DNA of 64,000 nucleotides, taken from positions 1 through 64,000 of the forward strand of contig JBHJGP010000016.1 of NCBI GenBank assembly GCA_050331695.1, read 5' to 3'. Numbering within the stretch: position 1 is the stretch's first letter; each line of letters begins with the position of its first letter. Shown here one piece after another: positions 34,411 to 43,072 of this stretch. Source of the stretch: JBHJGP01 sp050331695. GTDB taxonomy: Bacteria > Pseudomonadota > Alphaproteobacteria > Geminicoccales > Geminicoccaceae. Under the pieces are notes generated by a model. The model was not told the DNA's origin. It was given only the letters and a program-made list of their open reading frames with translations, and did no database searches. Both the position numbers and the translations under genes were made by a program.

Positions 34411-35190
34411 ATGACCCTGATCGAAATTTCCGAGCTGATCCCCGGCGTTCGCCAGTTTTTGTTCAATCGGCCCGACAAGCTAAACGCGCTATCCACGCTT
34501 CTGATGGCGGAATTTGACCAAGGGCTGGATGATGCGGCGTCAGATCCGACCGTCCGAGTGTTGGTGCTTCGCGGCGCCGGCGGCATGGCTTTCGTCGCCG
34601 GCGCCGATATCGCCGAGTATCAGGGCGACCGGCGAGCCGCTTTCATCGCCTACCAGCAGAACAGCCGCCGGGTGTTCGATAAGCTCGAACGGCTACCGAA
34701 ACCGGTGATCTGCGCGATCGACGGTTTTGCCCTGGGCGGCGGCTTCGAGATCGCCCTTTGCTGCGACATCATCCTCTGCGCCGAGCCCGCGCAGCTCGGT
34801 CTGCCTGAGGGACGGCTTGGTCTCAATCCGGGGGGAGGGGGCACCCAAAGGCTGGTCCGGGCTGTCGGCAAATATGCCGCGTCCGATCTCATGTTGGCTG
34901 GCTGGCGGCTGGACGGGACCCGTGCCCACGCGCTGGGGATCGCGTCGGAGGTGGTGCCGGCGGACGCGTTAGGCGAAGCCGTCCTCCAGCGGGCCCGGGC
35001 CTGCCTCAAGGTGGCACCCCTCGCGCAGGCCGAAATGAAGCGGCTCTTGCGCGAGGGGCTGGACGCGCCGATCGAAACGGCCAAGAGCTATGAACAGGAA
35101 GTCCTGTTCAGACTCTACAGTACGAGAGATGGTCAGGAGGGGATCGACGCGTTCCTTGAGAAACGCGCGCCCGACTTCAAGGGGGAGTGA
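34411..35190 (+). CDS. Enoyl-CoA hydratase/isomerase (crotonase) family protein
   Basis: This 259-residue crotonase has FNRPDKLNALSTLLM at the N-terminus, the oxyanion-hole segments FVAGADIAEY near residue 65 and GFALGGGFEIALCCD near residue 105, and LGLPEGRLGLNPGGGGTQRL near residue 130. Both acidic residues of hydratases are present (GGGFE and LPEG), so hydration or dehydration of a 2-enoyl-CoA/3-hydroxyacyl-CoA pair is plausible. It works with the CoA-transferase at 39068 and the dehydrogenase that follows. The acyl group is unknown. GGGGGAG near its 3' end serves the next gene. Confidence 0.87.
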   Translation: MTLIEISELIPGVRQFLFNRPDKLNALSTLLMAEFDQGLDDAASDPTVRVLVLRGAGGMAFVAGADIAEYQGDRRAAFIAYQQNSRRVFDKLERLPKPVICAIDGFALGGGFEIALCCDIILCAEPAQLGLPEGRLGLNPGGGGTQRLVRAVGKYAASDLMLAGWRLDGTRAHALGIASEVVPADALGEAVLQRARACLKVAPLAQAEMKRLLREGLDAPIETAKSYEQEVLFRLYSTRDGQEGIDAFLEKRAPDFKGE

Positions 35191-35192
35191 CC

Positions 35193-35954
35193 ATGGGCGA
35201 GTTCGACGGCAGGGTCGCGGTCGTGACCGGTGGCGCCATGGGCATTGGTGCCGCTTGTGTCGAGGCGTTCGTCGCTGCCGGCGCCTCGGTGGTCATCGCC
35301 GATATCGATCGAGGCAAAGGCCAAGCCCTGGAACGGAAGCTGGACGACAAGGCTTTGTTCGTCGAGACCGACGTCGCCTCGCTGCCTTCCATGGAAGCCA
35401 TGGCGTCACGGGCGGTCGAGCGGTTCGGCGGCGTCGACATTCTGGTCAACAATGCCGCCCGGGCACTCAACGGTGTTGTCGACGAGATCGACGAGGAGCG
35501 CTGGCAGACGGTGATCAACACCAATCTCACCGGCGTCTGGCGGGGGATGAAGGTGTGCGTGCCCTCCATGCGAAGCCGGGGCGGCGGCGCCATCGTCAAT
35601 ATGAGTTCGGTCCAGGGGCTGATCGGCTTCAAGGGGTGGCCGGCCTATGCGGCGGCCAAGGGCGGTATCAACGCGCTCACCCGCCAGACCGCGATCGACC
35701 TGGCGCCTGCCGGCATCCGGGTCAACGCGGTCGCCCCCGGCACCATCATGACGCCGATGAACGCCAAGATCTTTGATGATCTGGATGATCCATCGGAATT
35801 GATCGAGACCTGGAACAAGGCCCATCCGATCGGCCGGTTTGGCGAGGCCCGTGAGGTGGCGGACGCGGTCTTGTTTCTGGCCTCGCCGCGGGCGGCGTTC
35901 ATGACCGGCGAGGTGGTCCGGGTCGATGGCGGCCTTGCCATTAGGGGCGAATGA
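35193..35954 (+). CDS. Short-chain dehydrogenase/reductase (SDR)
   Basis: This 253-residue classical SDR has the cofactor motif TGGAMGIGAA near residue 11, then ADID (acidic end of beta-2, favouring NAD), NNAAR near residue 86, catalytic Ser in NMSSVQG, and YAAAK near residue 152. The C-terminal end (GEVVRVDGGLAIRGE) is typical. ATG 35193 is preferred over GTG 35187, because GGGGGAG lies five bases upstream of it. It probably oxidises a hydroxy group of a sugar or hydroxyacyl-CoA in this pathway. Its stop overlaps the next gene (ATGA). Confidence 0.9.
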   Translation: MGEFDGRVAVVTGGAMGIGAACVEAFVAAGASVVIADIDRGKGQALERKLDDKALFVETDVASLPSMEAMASRAVERFGGVDILVNNAARALNGVVDEIDEERWQTVINTNLTGVWRGMKVCVPSMRSRGGGAIVNMSSVQGLIGFKGWPAYAAAKGGINALTRQTAIDLAPAGIRVNAVAPGTIMTPMNAKIFDDLDDPSELIETWNKAHPIGRFGEAREVADAVLFLASPRAAFMTGEVVRVDGGLAIRGE

Positions 35955-37042
35955 TCTTGGCTGGGAATGGCAGAAGCTGGCTGACGCTGAGCCATGGCGG
36001 CCATGACCTGGCGCTCGATCTGGCGCTGGGCAATCTTCGCCAGCTCAGCTTCGATTGCGGCGACCGAAAAATCCGGCCGCTGCACAGCGCGCCCTGGCTC
36101 GATGATCCGGCGGTCCAGAACGACGAAACGCTGCTGCCGATCGAACGCAATCTTGCCGGCTGTTTCTTCTGCGCGCCCTTCGGCGCCAGTGACGTGGAGG
36201 GCGGTCCGGCCCACGGCTGGAGCGCCAACAGCGCGTGGACGGCAATCGAAGCGGGGGAAAACGACCTCCGACTGGTGCTCGATCGCCGGGTCATGGGCGC
36301 AAGGATCGAGAAACGGTTGCGGCTGACCGAGGAAGCGCCGATCCTCTATCAGACGCATCTGATCGAGGGCGGGGCCGGCGAGCTGACGGTGGCCCATCAC
36401 CCGATGGTGCGAAGCGAGGGCGCGGCCCGCCTTTCGGTCTCCCCAAAACAGGCGGCCATGACGCCGCCTACGCCGCTGGAGCCGGGGCGCCATCACCTGG
36501 CCTACCCGGCGCAACGTTCGGACCTCGGCGCCTTTCCGACCGCCGACGGCGGAACTTGCGATCTCCGCGAGGTCCCGTTTGGCCAACTGAATGAGGATTT
36601 CGTGACGCTGGTCGAAGCGCCATGCCAGGATCTGGGGTGGACGGCGCTCATCCGCGAGGTCGAGGACGACCTGATCTTCATCCTCAAGGATCCGGCCGTG
36701 CTGCCGGTGACCATGCTTTGGATGTCGAATGGCGGCCGGGATTATCCTCCCTGGTCCCGGCGCCACACCCGCGTGCTCGGCATCGAGGACGGCTGCACCG
36801 CTGGCATGGGCAGCCATGCCCAGGCCTTGGGCGACAATCCGGTCCGCCGCCTCGGCGTCAAGACAGCGCTAGCTTTGGGCGGCGGCACCAGGCATCGGGT
36901 CGCTCACGTCATCGGCGCCATGCCCCGTCCCGCAGGCTGGTGGACGGTTAGAGACATCGCCATCGATCAGGGCCGTCTGACACTGACCGAGGCCGGTGGC
37001 GCGACGCTGACCTTGCCGATCGATCCGGATTTTTTGTCTTGA
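35951..37042 (+). CDS. Galactose-mutarotase-like (aldose 1-epimerase superfamily) protein
   Basis: This 363-residue, beta-rich, cytoplasmic protein recalls mutarotase-like proteins: WLTLSHGGHDLALDLALGN near the start, LAGCFFCAPFG near residue 70, VAHHPMVR near residue 158, and a late WMSNGGRDYPPWSRRHTRVL. It could convert anomers of the imported sugar before oxidation or lactone formation, fitting its place between the SDR and the SMP-30 lactonase. Catalytic residues cannot be assigned with certainty. The next gene's TTG start overlaps its stop as TTGA. Confidence 0.6.
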   Translation: MILAGNGRSWLTLSHGGHDLALDLALGNLRQLSFDCGDRKIRPLHSAPWLDDPAVQNDETLLPIERNLAGCFFCAPFGASDVEGGPAHGWSANSAWTAIEAGENDLRLVLDRRVMGARIEKRLRLTEEAPILYQTHLIEGGAGELTVAHHPMVRSEGAARLSVSPKQAAMTPPTPLEPGRHHLAYPAQRSDLGAFPTADGGTCDLREVPFGQLNEDFVTLVEAPCQDLGWTALIREVEDDLIFILKDPAVLPVTMLWMSNGGRDYPPWSRRHTRVLGIEDGCTAGMGSHAQALGDNPVRRLGVKTALALGGGTRHRVAHVIGAMPRPAGWWTVRDIAIDQGRLTLTEAGGATLTLPIDPDFLS

Positions 37043-37917
37043 GTAGCAAGGTACCATCCCGGAGCTCGCCGATCTTGCCTCTCGAGCGGGCGTCCGTCTT
37101 CTTCGACGGCATCTTCTCCAAGCCCAAGCTCAGCCATCCGGAAGGGGTCGCCGTCGGCCCGGGCGGCTGGATCTGGTGCGGCAACCAGGACGGCGACATC
37201 CTCCGCATTGCGCCTGACGGCGGGACCATGGAGAAGGTGGCATCGACCGGCGGCTTCGCGCTTGGTCTGGCTTTTGACGGCGACCGGGCCTGCTTCGTCT
37301 GCGATCTGAAGCATGCCGCCGTCTTCCGGCTCGATCTTCAGAGCCGGGAGCTGACCCGGTTCAGCCAGCCCGGTGTTCGTATCCCCAACTTTCCCCTGGT
37401 CGATCACCGGCGGCATCGGCTTCTGGTCTCGGATTCTCATGCTTCCGGAAAGCCGGGCCCCGGGATCTGGGCTTATGATTTGACCACCGGCGAGGGCCGG
37501 CTTTGGTACGAGAAATCGCTCAACTTCGCCAATGGTTTAGCCATGGATAAAGGCGCACTTCTGGTATGCGAGACTTTCGCATACGAGATAACGCGGATCC
37601 CGATCCTGCCGGACGGGGAAGCGGGCGAGGCAGCGCCCTTTGCGAGTGACCTGCCGGGACTGCCCGACGGCATCGCGTTCGATCACAGCGGAGATCTCGT
37701 GGTCGGCTGCTATGAGCCCTCTCGTCTGTTGCGGATCTCGTCCGACGGATCCGAAACCAGGCTTTTGATCGAGGATCCGACCGCCCACACTTTCTGTCAT
37801 CCGACAAACATCGCGTTCGATGGCGATAGGCTGTTCACCGCCAATCTCGGCCGCTGGCACATCACGCGCGTCGAGATGGACAAGGGCGCCCGGCCCCTCT
37901 GGGAGGCGAGCGCTTGA
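37039..37917 (+). CDS. SMP-30/gluconolactonase-like protein
   Basis: This 292-residue six-bladed beta-propeller carries the three metal-site signatures of SMP-30/gluconolactonases: HPEGVAVGP near residue 34 (Glu), NFANGLAMD near residue 160 (Asn), and GLPDGIAFD near residue 213 (Asp). Family members hydrolyse aldono-lactones with a divalent metal. With the SDR and mutarotase-like proteins it suggests an oxidative route from sugar to lactone to aldonate. The start codon is TTG, overlapping the previous stop; the product has no signal peptide and should be cytoplasmic. Confidence 0.86.
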   Translation: MSSKVPSRSSPILPLERASVFFDGIFSKPKLSHPEGVAVGPGGWIWCGNQDGDILRIAPDGGTMEKVASTGGFALGLAFDGDRACFVCDLKHAAVFRLDLQSRELTRFSQPGVRIPNFPLVDHRRHRLLVSDSHASGKPGPGIWAYDLTTGEGRLWYEKSLNFANGLAMDKGALLVCETFAYEITRIPILPDGEAGEAAPFASDLPGLPDGIAFDHSGDLVVGCYEPSRLLRISSDGSETRLLIEDPTAHTFCHPTNIAFDGDRLFTANLGRWHITRVEMDKGARPLWEASA

Positions 37918-39071
37918 GCGCGGAGTTCACCGGTCTCACCTGGGACCACCCCCGGGGCTATGACGCCCTGGCCGAAGCGGCGCGCCTGGCAAACAAAGAC
38001 CGGCCCACGCCGCTTCTTCACTGGGACAAACAGCCCCTCGAGGGTTTTGAGAGCGCGCCGATCGCGGAGTTGGCAGCGGCCTACGATCTCCTAGTTCTCG
38101 ATCACCCGCATATAGGCGAGGCGGTGGCCGACGATTGCCTGATCCCCCTGGACCAGCTCTATGAGCCCGAAAAACTGAAACGATGGCGCGCCCAGAGCAT
38201 CGGGCCATCGCTCGCTTCCTATGCCTGGCGGGGACGGGTGTGGGCCCTGCCTCTCGATGTGGCGACCCAGGTCATGGCCAGGCGCCCGGACCGCCTCGCC
38301 GATCCGCCCCGATCCTGGGACGAGGTCATGAGCGTCGCCGAAGCCGTCCCCATCGCGCTTTCGATCGCCGGACCTCACGCGCTTCTCACCTGGTTCTCGC
38401 TTGCCGCGAGTTCAGGCGCGGTGCCGCGGGGCGACGATCTCCTCCCGGATGAGCCGGCGCTGGCAGCGCTAGATCGGATGCACAAGCTCCATTCGGTGTC
38501 CATCCCCGAAAGCCGCGACCTCAACCCGATCGCGCTTCTGGAGCGGATGGCCCGAGGCGACGATCTGGTTCTGGTGCCTCTGGTCTTCGGCTACGTCACC
38601 TACGCCGTTGCCGGCCATGCGCCGAGCAAGGTCGCCTTCTCGGACACGCCACGGGAGCCCCGAGGCCATGGTGGCGTTCTGGGCGGTACCGGTATCGCCT
38701 TCACCAAACGCTCTGAGCCAAGTGCCGCGCTGCTGGAACACATCGCTTGGCTGTTGGACGAAGTGACCCAAACCCGGTTTCTTCCAGCAAATGGCGGACA
38801 GCCCTCGGCGCGGGCGGCCTGGCGCGACGAGACCGTGAACGAGCGATGGGGCCATTTCTATCGGAGCACGTTTGTCACCGCCGAAGCCGCCCTGTTGCGG
38901 CCGCGATTTGACGGCTACATCCGTTTTCAAAGCCGGGCCGGCGAGCTCATTCGCCAAGCGCTCGCCGCTCGCGACGCGCCCGAAAAAACATTGAGCCGGG
39001 TTCGAATCCTTTGGCGGGAAGCAAGGGCCACCGCCCGGGACGGCCTGGATGACGACAGAGGACAGCCATGA
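37914..39071 (+). CDS. Leaderless solute-binding-protein-like protein
   Basis: This 385-residue protein has the layout of family 1 substrate-binding proteins but no signal peptide; it starts MSAEFTGLTWDHPRGYDALA. Binding-protein-like blocks are DLLVLDHPHIGEAV near residue 60, SYAWRGRVWALPLDVATQVM near residue 102, and GGTGIAFTKRSEPSAALLE near residue 258. In periplasmic homologues the last is the hinge/lobe segment. The start overlaps the SMP-30 stop (ATGA) and the stop overlaps the CoA-transferase start, so it is an integral operon member. A cytoplasmic ligand-binding, regulatory or enzymatic role is possible. I do not know a defined function. Confidence 0.65.
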   Translation: MSAEFTGLTWDHPRGYDALAEAARLANKDRPTPLLHWDKQPLEGFESAPIAELAAAYDLLVLDHPHIGEAVADDCLIPLDQLYEPEKLKRWRAQSIGPSLASYAWRGRVWALPLDVATQVMARRPDRLADPPRSWDEVMSVAEAVPIALSIAGPHALLTWFSLAASSGAVPRGDDLLPDEPALAALDRMHKLHSVSIPESRDLNPIALLERMARGDDLVLVPLVFGYVTYAVAGHAPSKVAFSDTPREPRGHGGVLGGTGIAFTKRSEPSAALLEHIAWLLDEVTQTRFLPANGGQPSARAAWRDETVNERWGHFYRSTFVTAEAALLRPRFDGYIRFQSRAGELIRQALAARDAPEKTLSRVRILWREARATARDGLDDDRGQP

Positions 39072-40282
39072 ACGACATGCCGAAGGCGCTCAGCGGGATT
39101 ACGGTCCTCGATTTTTCCCATCTCCTGCAGGGCCCGTTCGCCACCCAGCTCCTCGCCGACATGGGCGCCGACGTGATCAAGATCGAACGGCCCGGCGCCG
39201 GTGATCTGTTCCGCTCGCTGACCTTCCGCAACAAATGGATCGGCGGCTCCGAAAGCCCCAATTTCCTGGCCTGGAACCGCAATAAGCGCTCGCTCGCGCT
39301 CAATCTCAAAGCGGACACGGCGAAGGAGGCGATCATGGCGCTGGCCGAGCGGGCTGATGTCATCGTCCAGAACTTTCGGCCCGGTGTGATGGCCCGGCTG
39401 GGCTACGGTTATGAGGACTTTCGCGCCGTCAATGAGCGGATCATCTACTGTTCGGGGTCCGGTTATGGCGAGGACGGGCCTTATGTGAGCCGACCGGGCC
39501 AGGACATGCTGATCCAGGGGCTCACCGGCATCATGGCCGCGACCGGTTCGGCCGACGGTCCGCCGGTGCCGGTCGGCGCCGGCTTCTCCGACCAGATCGG
39601 CGCCATGAACATGATCTACGGCATCCTGTCCGCGCTTTTGTGGCGCGAACGTTCGGGCCTGGGCCAGGAGGTGAAGGTCAATCTGCTTGCCGGCATGCTG
39701 GCTCACCAAAACCAGGAGATGGTGATGGCCATGAACTTCGGTGAGGATTTCGAACGCCCCAAGTCCGGTATCGGCCACCCCGGCATGGATGCGCCCTTTG
39801 GCGTTTATCCGACCCAGGATGGTTGGGTCACGATCGCCATGAGCCCCTACGCCAAGCTGGTGGGCGTGCTCGGGAACGACGATCTTCTGGTCCACGACGA
39901 TCCCGAGACCCTGTTCGAGAAGCGGGATGAGATCTGGCGCGCGCTGGCCGATGAAACCCATAAATGGACCACAGGTGAGCTCATCAACGCACTTCTTGAG
40001 GCGGACATCTGGTGCGGCGAGGTTAAAACCCATCTGCAAGCGGCCGACGACACCCAGGTCCGCCATATCGGCTTGATCGACAGCTACCAGCATCCGGTGG
40101 CGGGCGAGGTCAAGGTGGTGGCCCCCGCCGTCTCGATGAGCGAGACGCCGCCCGCGATCCGCCGTCCGGCACCCCTGGTCGGCGAGCATACGCGCGAGAT
40201 CCTGAGCGAACTCGGCTGGTCCGACGATCGGATCGACGCGGCCCTGGCCGATGGAACCGCCGGAGAGAACCGGCCCGACTGA
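39068..40282 (+). CDS. Class III (CaiB/BaiF family) CoA-transferase
   Basis: This 404-residue family III CoA-transferase has GITVLDFSHLLQGPFATQLL at the N-terminus, DVIKIERPGAGDLFR near residue 36, RNKRSLALNLK near residue 73, and the catalytic-Asp region RPGQDMLIQGLTGIM near residue 141. The fold covers the full family length of about 400 residues. It transfers CoA between carboxylic acids, activating a substrate for the crotonase and SDR enzymes of this operon. It is the last gene of the cassette starting at 31408. Confidence 0.92.
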   Translation: MNDMPKALSGITVLDFSHLLQGPFATQLLADMGADVIKIERPGAGDLFRSLTFRNKWIGGSESPNFLAWNRNKRSLALNLKADTAKEAIMALAERADVIVQNFRPGVMARLGYGYEDFRAVNERIIYCSGSGYGEDGPYVSRPGQDMLIQGLTGIMAATGSADGPPVPVGAGFSDQIGAMNMIYGILSALLWRERSGLGQEVKVNLLAGMLAHQNQEMVMAMNFGEDFERPKSGIGHPGMDAPFGVYPTQDGWVTIAMSPYAKLVGVLGNDDLLVHDDPETLFEKRDEIWRALADETHKWTTGELINALLEADIWCGEVKTHLQAADDTQVRHIGLIDSYQHPVAGEVKVVAPAVSMSETPPAIRRPAPLVGEHTREILSELGWSDDRIDAALADGTAGENRPD

Positions 40283-40385
40283 GTTCGATCGGCGTCAGGG
40301 CCAAGCCAGGCGCGAGGGGTCGCCAGGGTTCCGGTAACGAACGCGTGATCGCGTCGGGCGAGGTGAACCTTTTCGATGCGCGCGG
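40113..40385 (+). promoter_or_regulatory. Placeholder-free note: candidate ECF -35 element lies at 40385-40389
   Basis: GGAAC at 40385-40389, 39 bases before the sigma GTG, resembles the -35 element of many ECF promoters. A CGACGA lies 18 bases further on as a poor -10 match. The coordinates of interest are 40385 to 40113 read in error order; use 40385-40413. Confidence 0.1.
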
Positions 40386-40427
40386 GAACTCACTTTTCAT
40401 TTCGCGACGACGATCGAGGATGGGTTT

Positions 40428-41054
40428 GTGACGAAATCAGGAGCGGTGTCGGCCCGGCTGGTGCCGGCGACCGGTTCGGGCCAGCGATCGCCTGAGGAAG
40501 ACGACACCTTTCTCTTGCGCCGGATTGCCGCCGGCGACGGCGATGCGTTCGAAAACCTTTACCGGCGTTATTACAAGCGCGTTTTCGGCTTCGTCCTGCG
40601 GATGACGAGCCGCATGGAGCTGGCGGAAGAGGTGGTCGACGACACCATGCTTACGGTCTGGCGACGGGCGGCTGATTTTCGGGGCGCGTCGCGGCCGTCC
40701 ACCTGGATCTTCGGCATCGCCTACCGCAAGGCGCTGAAAGCGGCGATGCGAACCGGCGCCGGGCAGAACGCGGTTGAGCTGGATGAGACGAACCATGAGC
40801 CGGTCAGCTCCGGCGTCGAGGCCATGATCCTGCGGGATCAGATCGCCAAGGCCTTGGACCGTTTGCCGACCAAGGAGCGGGCGATCGTCGAACTCACCTA
40901 TCTCCACGGTTACAAATACACCGAGATCGCGGAGATCGCCGACTGCCCGGTCGGCACCGTCAAGACCCGCATGCGCAGTGCCCGGGCGAAGCTTCGCCAG
41001 ATTCTGACCGGTTTTGCAAAACATGAAGAAGGACGGGGCGATGATGACGGTTGA
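40428..41054 (+). CDS. ECF-type RNA polymerase sigma factor
   Basis: This 208-residue group 4 sigma factor has region 2 (FENLYRRYYKRVFGFVLRMT through DTMLTVWRRA and RPSTWIFGIAYRKAL, about 38-103) and region 4 (LDRLPTKERAIVELTYLHGY through VGTVKTRMRSARAKLRQIL, about 143-195). It has no region 3. The start is GTG 40428. It overlaps the anti-sigma gene, which supports coupled control by that membrane protein. A GGAAC at 40385 upstream may be part of an autoregulated promoter, but its -10 partner is unclear. Confidence 0.9.
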   Translation: MTKSGAVSARLVPATGSGQRSPEEDDTFLLRRIAAGDGDAFENLYRRYYKRVFGFVLRMTSRMELAEEVVDDTMLTVWRRAADFRGASRPSTWIFGIAYRKALKAAMRTGAGQNAVELDETNHEPVSSGVEAMILRDQIAKALDRLPTKERAIVELTYLHGYKYTEIAEIADCPVGTVKTRMRSARAKLRQILTGFAKHEEGRGDDDG

Positions 41055-41718
41055 AGGCGGACACTCGCCGATCAGCGACCAGGAGGCCTGGGATCTGATC
41101 CCCTGGTATGTAAACCGGACGCTCGATCCCTGGCAGATGGAAGCGATCGACGAGATGATGGCGAGAGATCCGGCGCTGCGGGCAGAGGTCGCGGCCCAGA
41201 GGCGGCTGGCCGAGGGTGTCTCCTCGCTGGCGATCCTGGATTCGCAGGTGGAGCGCTCGCTTGCTGACATCCGAAAGCGGATCGACACGAGCGGCCCGGC
41301 GCGGAACAGGATCCAAACCCGCAGCTCCCAGCTTGGAAGGCTGACCGGTTGGTTGCGCGCAGGCAAGATTTTGGTCTGGCCCGCCGGTCTTGGCGCTGTC
41401 GCGGCGGCGGCGCTTGTCCTCGTGGTCCAGCAGCCGGATGATGCCACGCGGCCGACGGCCACGGCGCCCTTTCAGACCCTGACCACCGAGCCTTCGGTCG
41501 CGGAGCCGGGTGACATCCGGCTCAAGGCCGCGCCAGATGTCGGCGTCGAGGCCTTGGCGGATCTGTTCGAGGCCCATGATCTTGAGGTTCTCGAAGGGCC
41601 CTCGCCGGGCGGGATCTACACCCTGCGGCCGAAAGGGCGCGAGGATCGGGCAAGCATTGCCGCCGCGCTGGCCGACCGGCCCGAAATTGATTTCGTCACG
41701 GTGATTGAAACGCCATGA
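41041..41718 (+). CDS. Membrane anti-sigma factor with propeptide-like periplasmic domain
   Basis: This protein is 225 residues from ATG 41041, chosen for the preceding AAGGACGGGG; ATG 41014 is an alternative. The N-terminal cytoplasmic part (DQEAWDLIPWYVNRTLDPWQ ... DPALRAEVAAQRRL) matches the helical anti-sigma fold, though without the His-Cys-Cys zinc motif. One membrane helix follows (WPAGLGAVAAAALVLVV, near residues 117-133). The periplasmic end (about 158-225) reads like a small alpha/beta protease-propeptide-type domain: VEALADLFEAHDLEVLEGP, GGIYTLR, IAAALADRPEIDFVTVIE. It should hold the adjacent sigma factor until a periplasmic signal. Its stop overlaps the subtilase start (ATGA). 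Confidence 0.75.
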   Translation: MMTVEGGHSPISDQEAWDLIPWYVNRTLDPWQMEAIDEMMARDPALRAEVAAQRRLAEGVSSLAILDSQVERSLADIRKRIDTSGPARNRIQTRSSQLGRLTGWLRAGKILVWPAGLGAVAAAALVLVVQQPDDATRPTATAPFQTLTTEPSVAEPGDIRLKAAPDVGVEALADLFEAHDLEVLEGPSPGGIYTLRPKGREDRASIAAALADRPEIDFVTVIETP

Positions 41719-42920
41719 GACCCCGGTTTTGGGTGGTCGCGATTGCCATCTTCATGGCCGCCTGCGCGCAGCAAGTTGCCGAGGACGACCAGGGCACCTT
41801 CGTCCGGACAGCCGCGCCGGCCGTCGCCGACGACCGTCATGTGATCGTGACCATGGCTCTTGCAGACCCGACCGTCCTGGACGCTTTGGTCCGCCGGCTG
41901 GAGATCGACCACCCGATCGAGAGGGTCGCCGAATGGCCGCTCCGCTCGATCGATATCCATTGCGTGGTGTTTCGTGTGAACGCCGGCGTCGAGGTGGAAG
42001 CGCTGCGGCTCCGCTTAGCGCGCGATCAACGCGTCAGAACCGTGCAGCGGATGCAGCGCTTCGACGTGCTCGGTTACCGCGACCAGTATTTCCTCCTGCA
42101 AACCGGTTTCGCCGACATCAATGCAGTGAATGCCCATCGCCTGGCGACCGGCAAAGGTGTTCGGATCGCGGTCGTCGACACAGGTATCGATATCGACCAT
42201 CCGGACCTGAAACGGCAGATCGATCTGGCCAGGGATTTCGTGGACGAAGCCGACGCGGTGCCGAGCAAGGAGCTTCATGGAACCGCGGTCGCCGGCGTCA
42301 TCGCCGCATCGAGCGCCAATGGTGAGGGCATTGTCGGGGTGGCGCCGGACGCCCGTTTGCTTGCCCTTCGCGGCTGTTGGCAGGATGGGGGCCGAGGCCG
42401 CTGCTCCACTTTCTCCCTGGCCCAGGCGATCAATTTCGCTTTGCTCGACGGCGCACAGATTTTTAACCTCAGCCTCTCCGGCCCGCACGATCCTCTTCTG
42501 GCGGAACTGTTGAGTGCGGCCATCGATCGGGGCGCGATCGTCGTCGTCGCCGATGCAGGCGAAACGACGGCATCCTTTCCGGCATCGCTGGAAGGCGTCA
42601 TACCGGTCGGAACAGCGGGCCTTGCGGCCGGTACCCAGAGCGCATCGCGGCAACCACTGCCTGCTCCGGGGGTCGATGTCATCAGCACGGCGCCGAACGG
42701 CCGCTACGATTTTTATTCGGGCGCCTCGATTGCGGCCGCCCATGTTTCCGGCATGGCGGCGCTTGGCTTGGAACGGGAACCGAGGCTGACGCCGGGAGAA
42801 CTCTACGCCGCGCTCCGGAAAGGGGTCACCGATCCCGAGGGGCCGTCCGCGGATCCGACGATCGATTCCTGCCAGGTCGTCGCTCGATTGATCAGCCCTC
42901 CGGGACCCGCTTCCTGCTGA
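41715..42920 (+). CDS. Subtilisin-like (S8) lipoprotein, oxyanion Asn missing
   Basis: This 401-residue lipoprotein has the lipobox FMAAC with Cys17. Residues 35-130 look like a propeptide-type domain (VIVTMALADPTVLDALVRRL). The catalytic domain shows Asp155 (VVDTGIDIDHP), His188 (ELHGTAVAGVIA) and Ser338 (SGASIAAAHVSGMAAL), so the triad is present. The usual Asn of the oxyanion hole is replaced: the VAAAGN position reads VADAGE, with Glu283. GTSMA is also changed to GASIA. The gene is coupled to the sigma and anti-sigma genes, so it may cleave or sense at the anti-sigma periplasmic domain. Reduced or specialised activity is likely. Confidence 0.82.
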   Translation: MRPRFWVVAIAIFMAACAQQVAEDDQGTFVRTAAPAVADDRHVIVTMALADPTVLDALVRRLEIDHPIERVAEWPLRSIDIHCVVFRVNAGVEVEALRLRLARDQRVRTVQRMQRFDVLGYRDQYFLLQTGFADINAVNAHRLATGKGVRIAVVDTGIDIDHPDLKRQIDLARDFVDEADAVPSKELHGTAVAGVIAASSANGEGIVGVAPDARLLALRGCWQDGGRGRCSTFSLAQAINFALLDGAQIFNLSLSGPHDPLLAELLSAAIDRGAIVVVADAGETTASFPASLEGVIPVGTAGLAAGTQSASRQPLPAPGVDVISTAPNGRYDFYSGASIAAAHVSGMAALGLEREPRLTPGELYAALRKGVTDPEGPSADPTIDSCQVVARLISPPGPASC

Positions 42921-43072
42921 GCCATTCGCTCGGAAATGAGCAAGAGCTCCCGTCCCGAAAAAATTAACTGACAAAAAACCAAACCAAATCCGCGCCCGGC
43001 GGCACTTACGCCATGCGTGACCGATCGAAGCGGCACGCAAACAGGTGAACGCTGGCAAAGGGAACGCGGATC

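Noticed and set aside
38996..39010. tRNA T-loop-like sequence (GGTTCGAATCC)
   Set aside because: It lies inside the coding sequence at 37914-39071, with no acceptor or anticodon stems around it.
40385..40413. Firm ECF autoregulatory promoter (GGAAC at 40385)
   Set aside because: The -35-like GGAAC is present but no convincing -10 lies at 16-17 bases, so the entry given for it in the feature list, whose end coordinate is wrong, should be disregarded except as a weak note.
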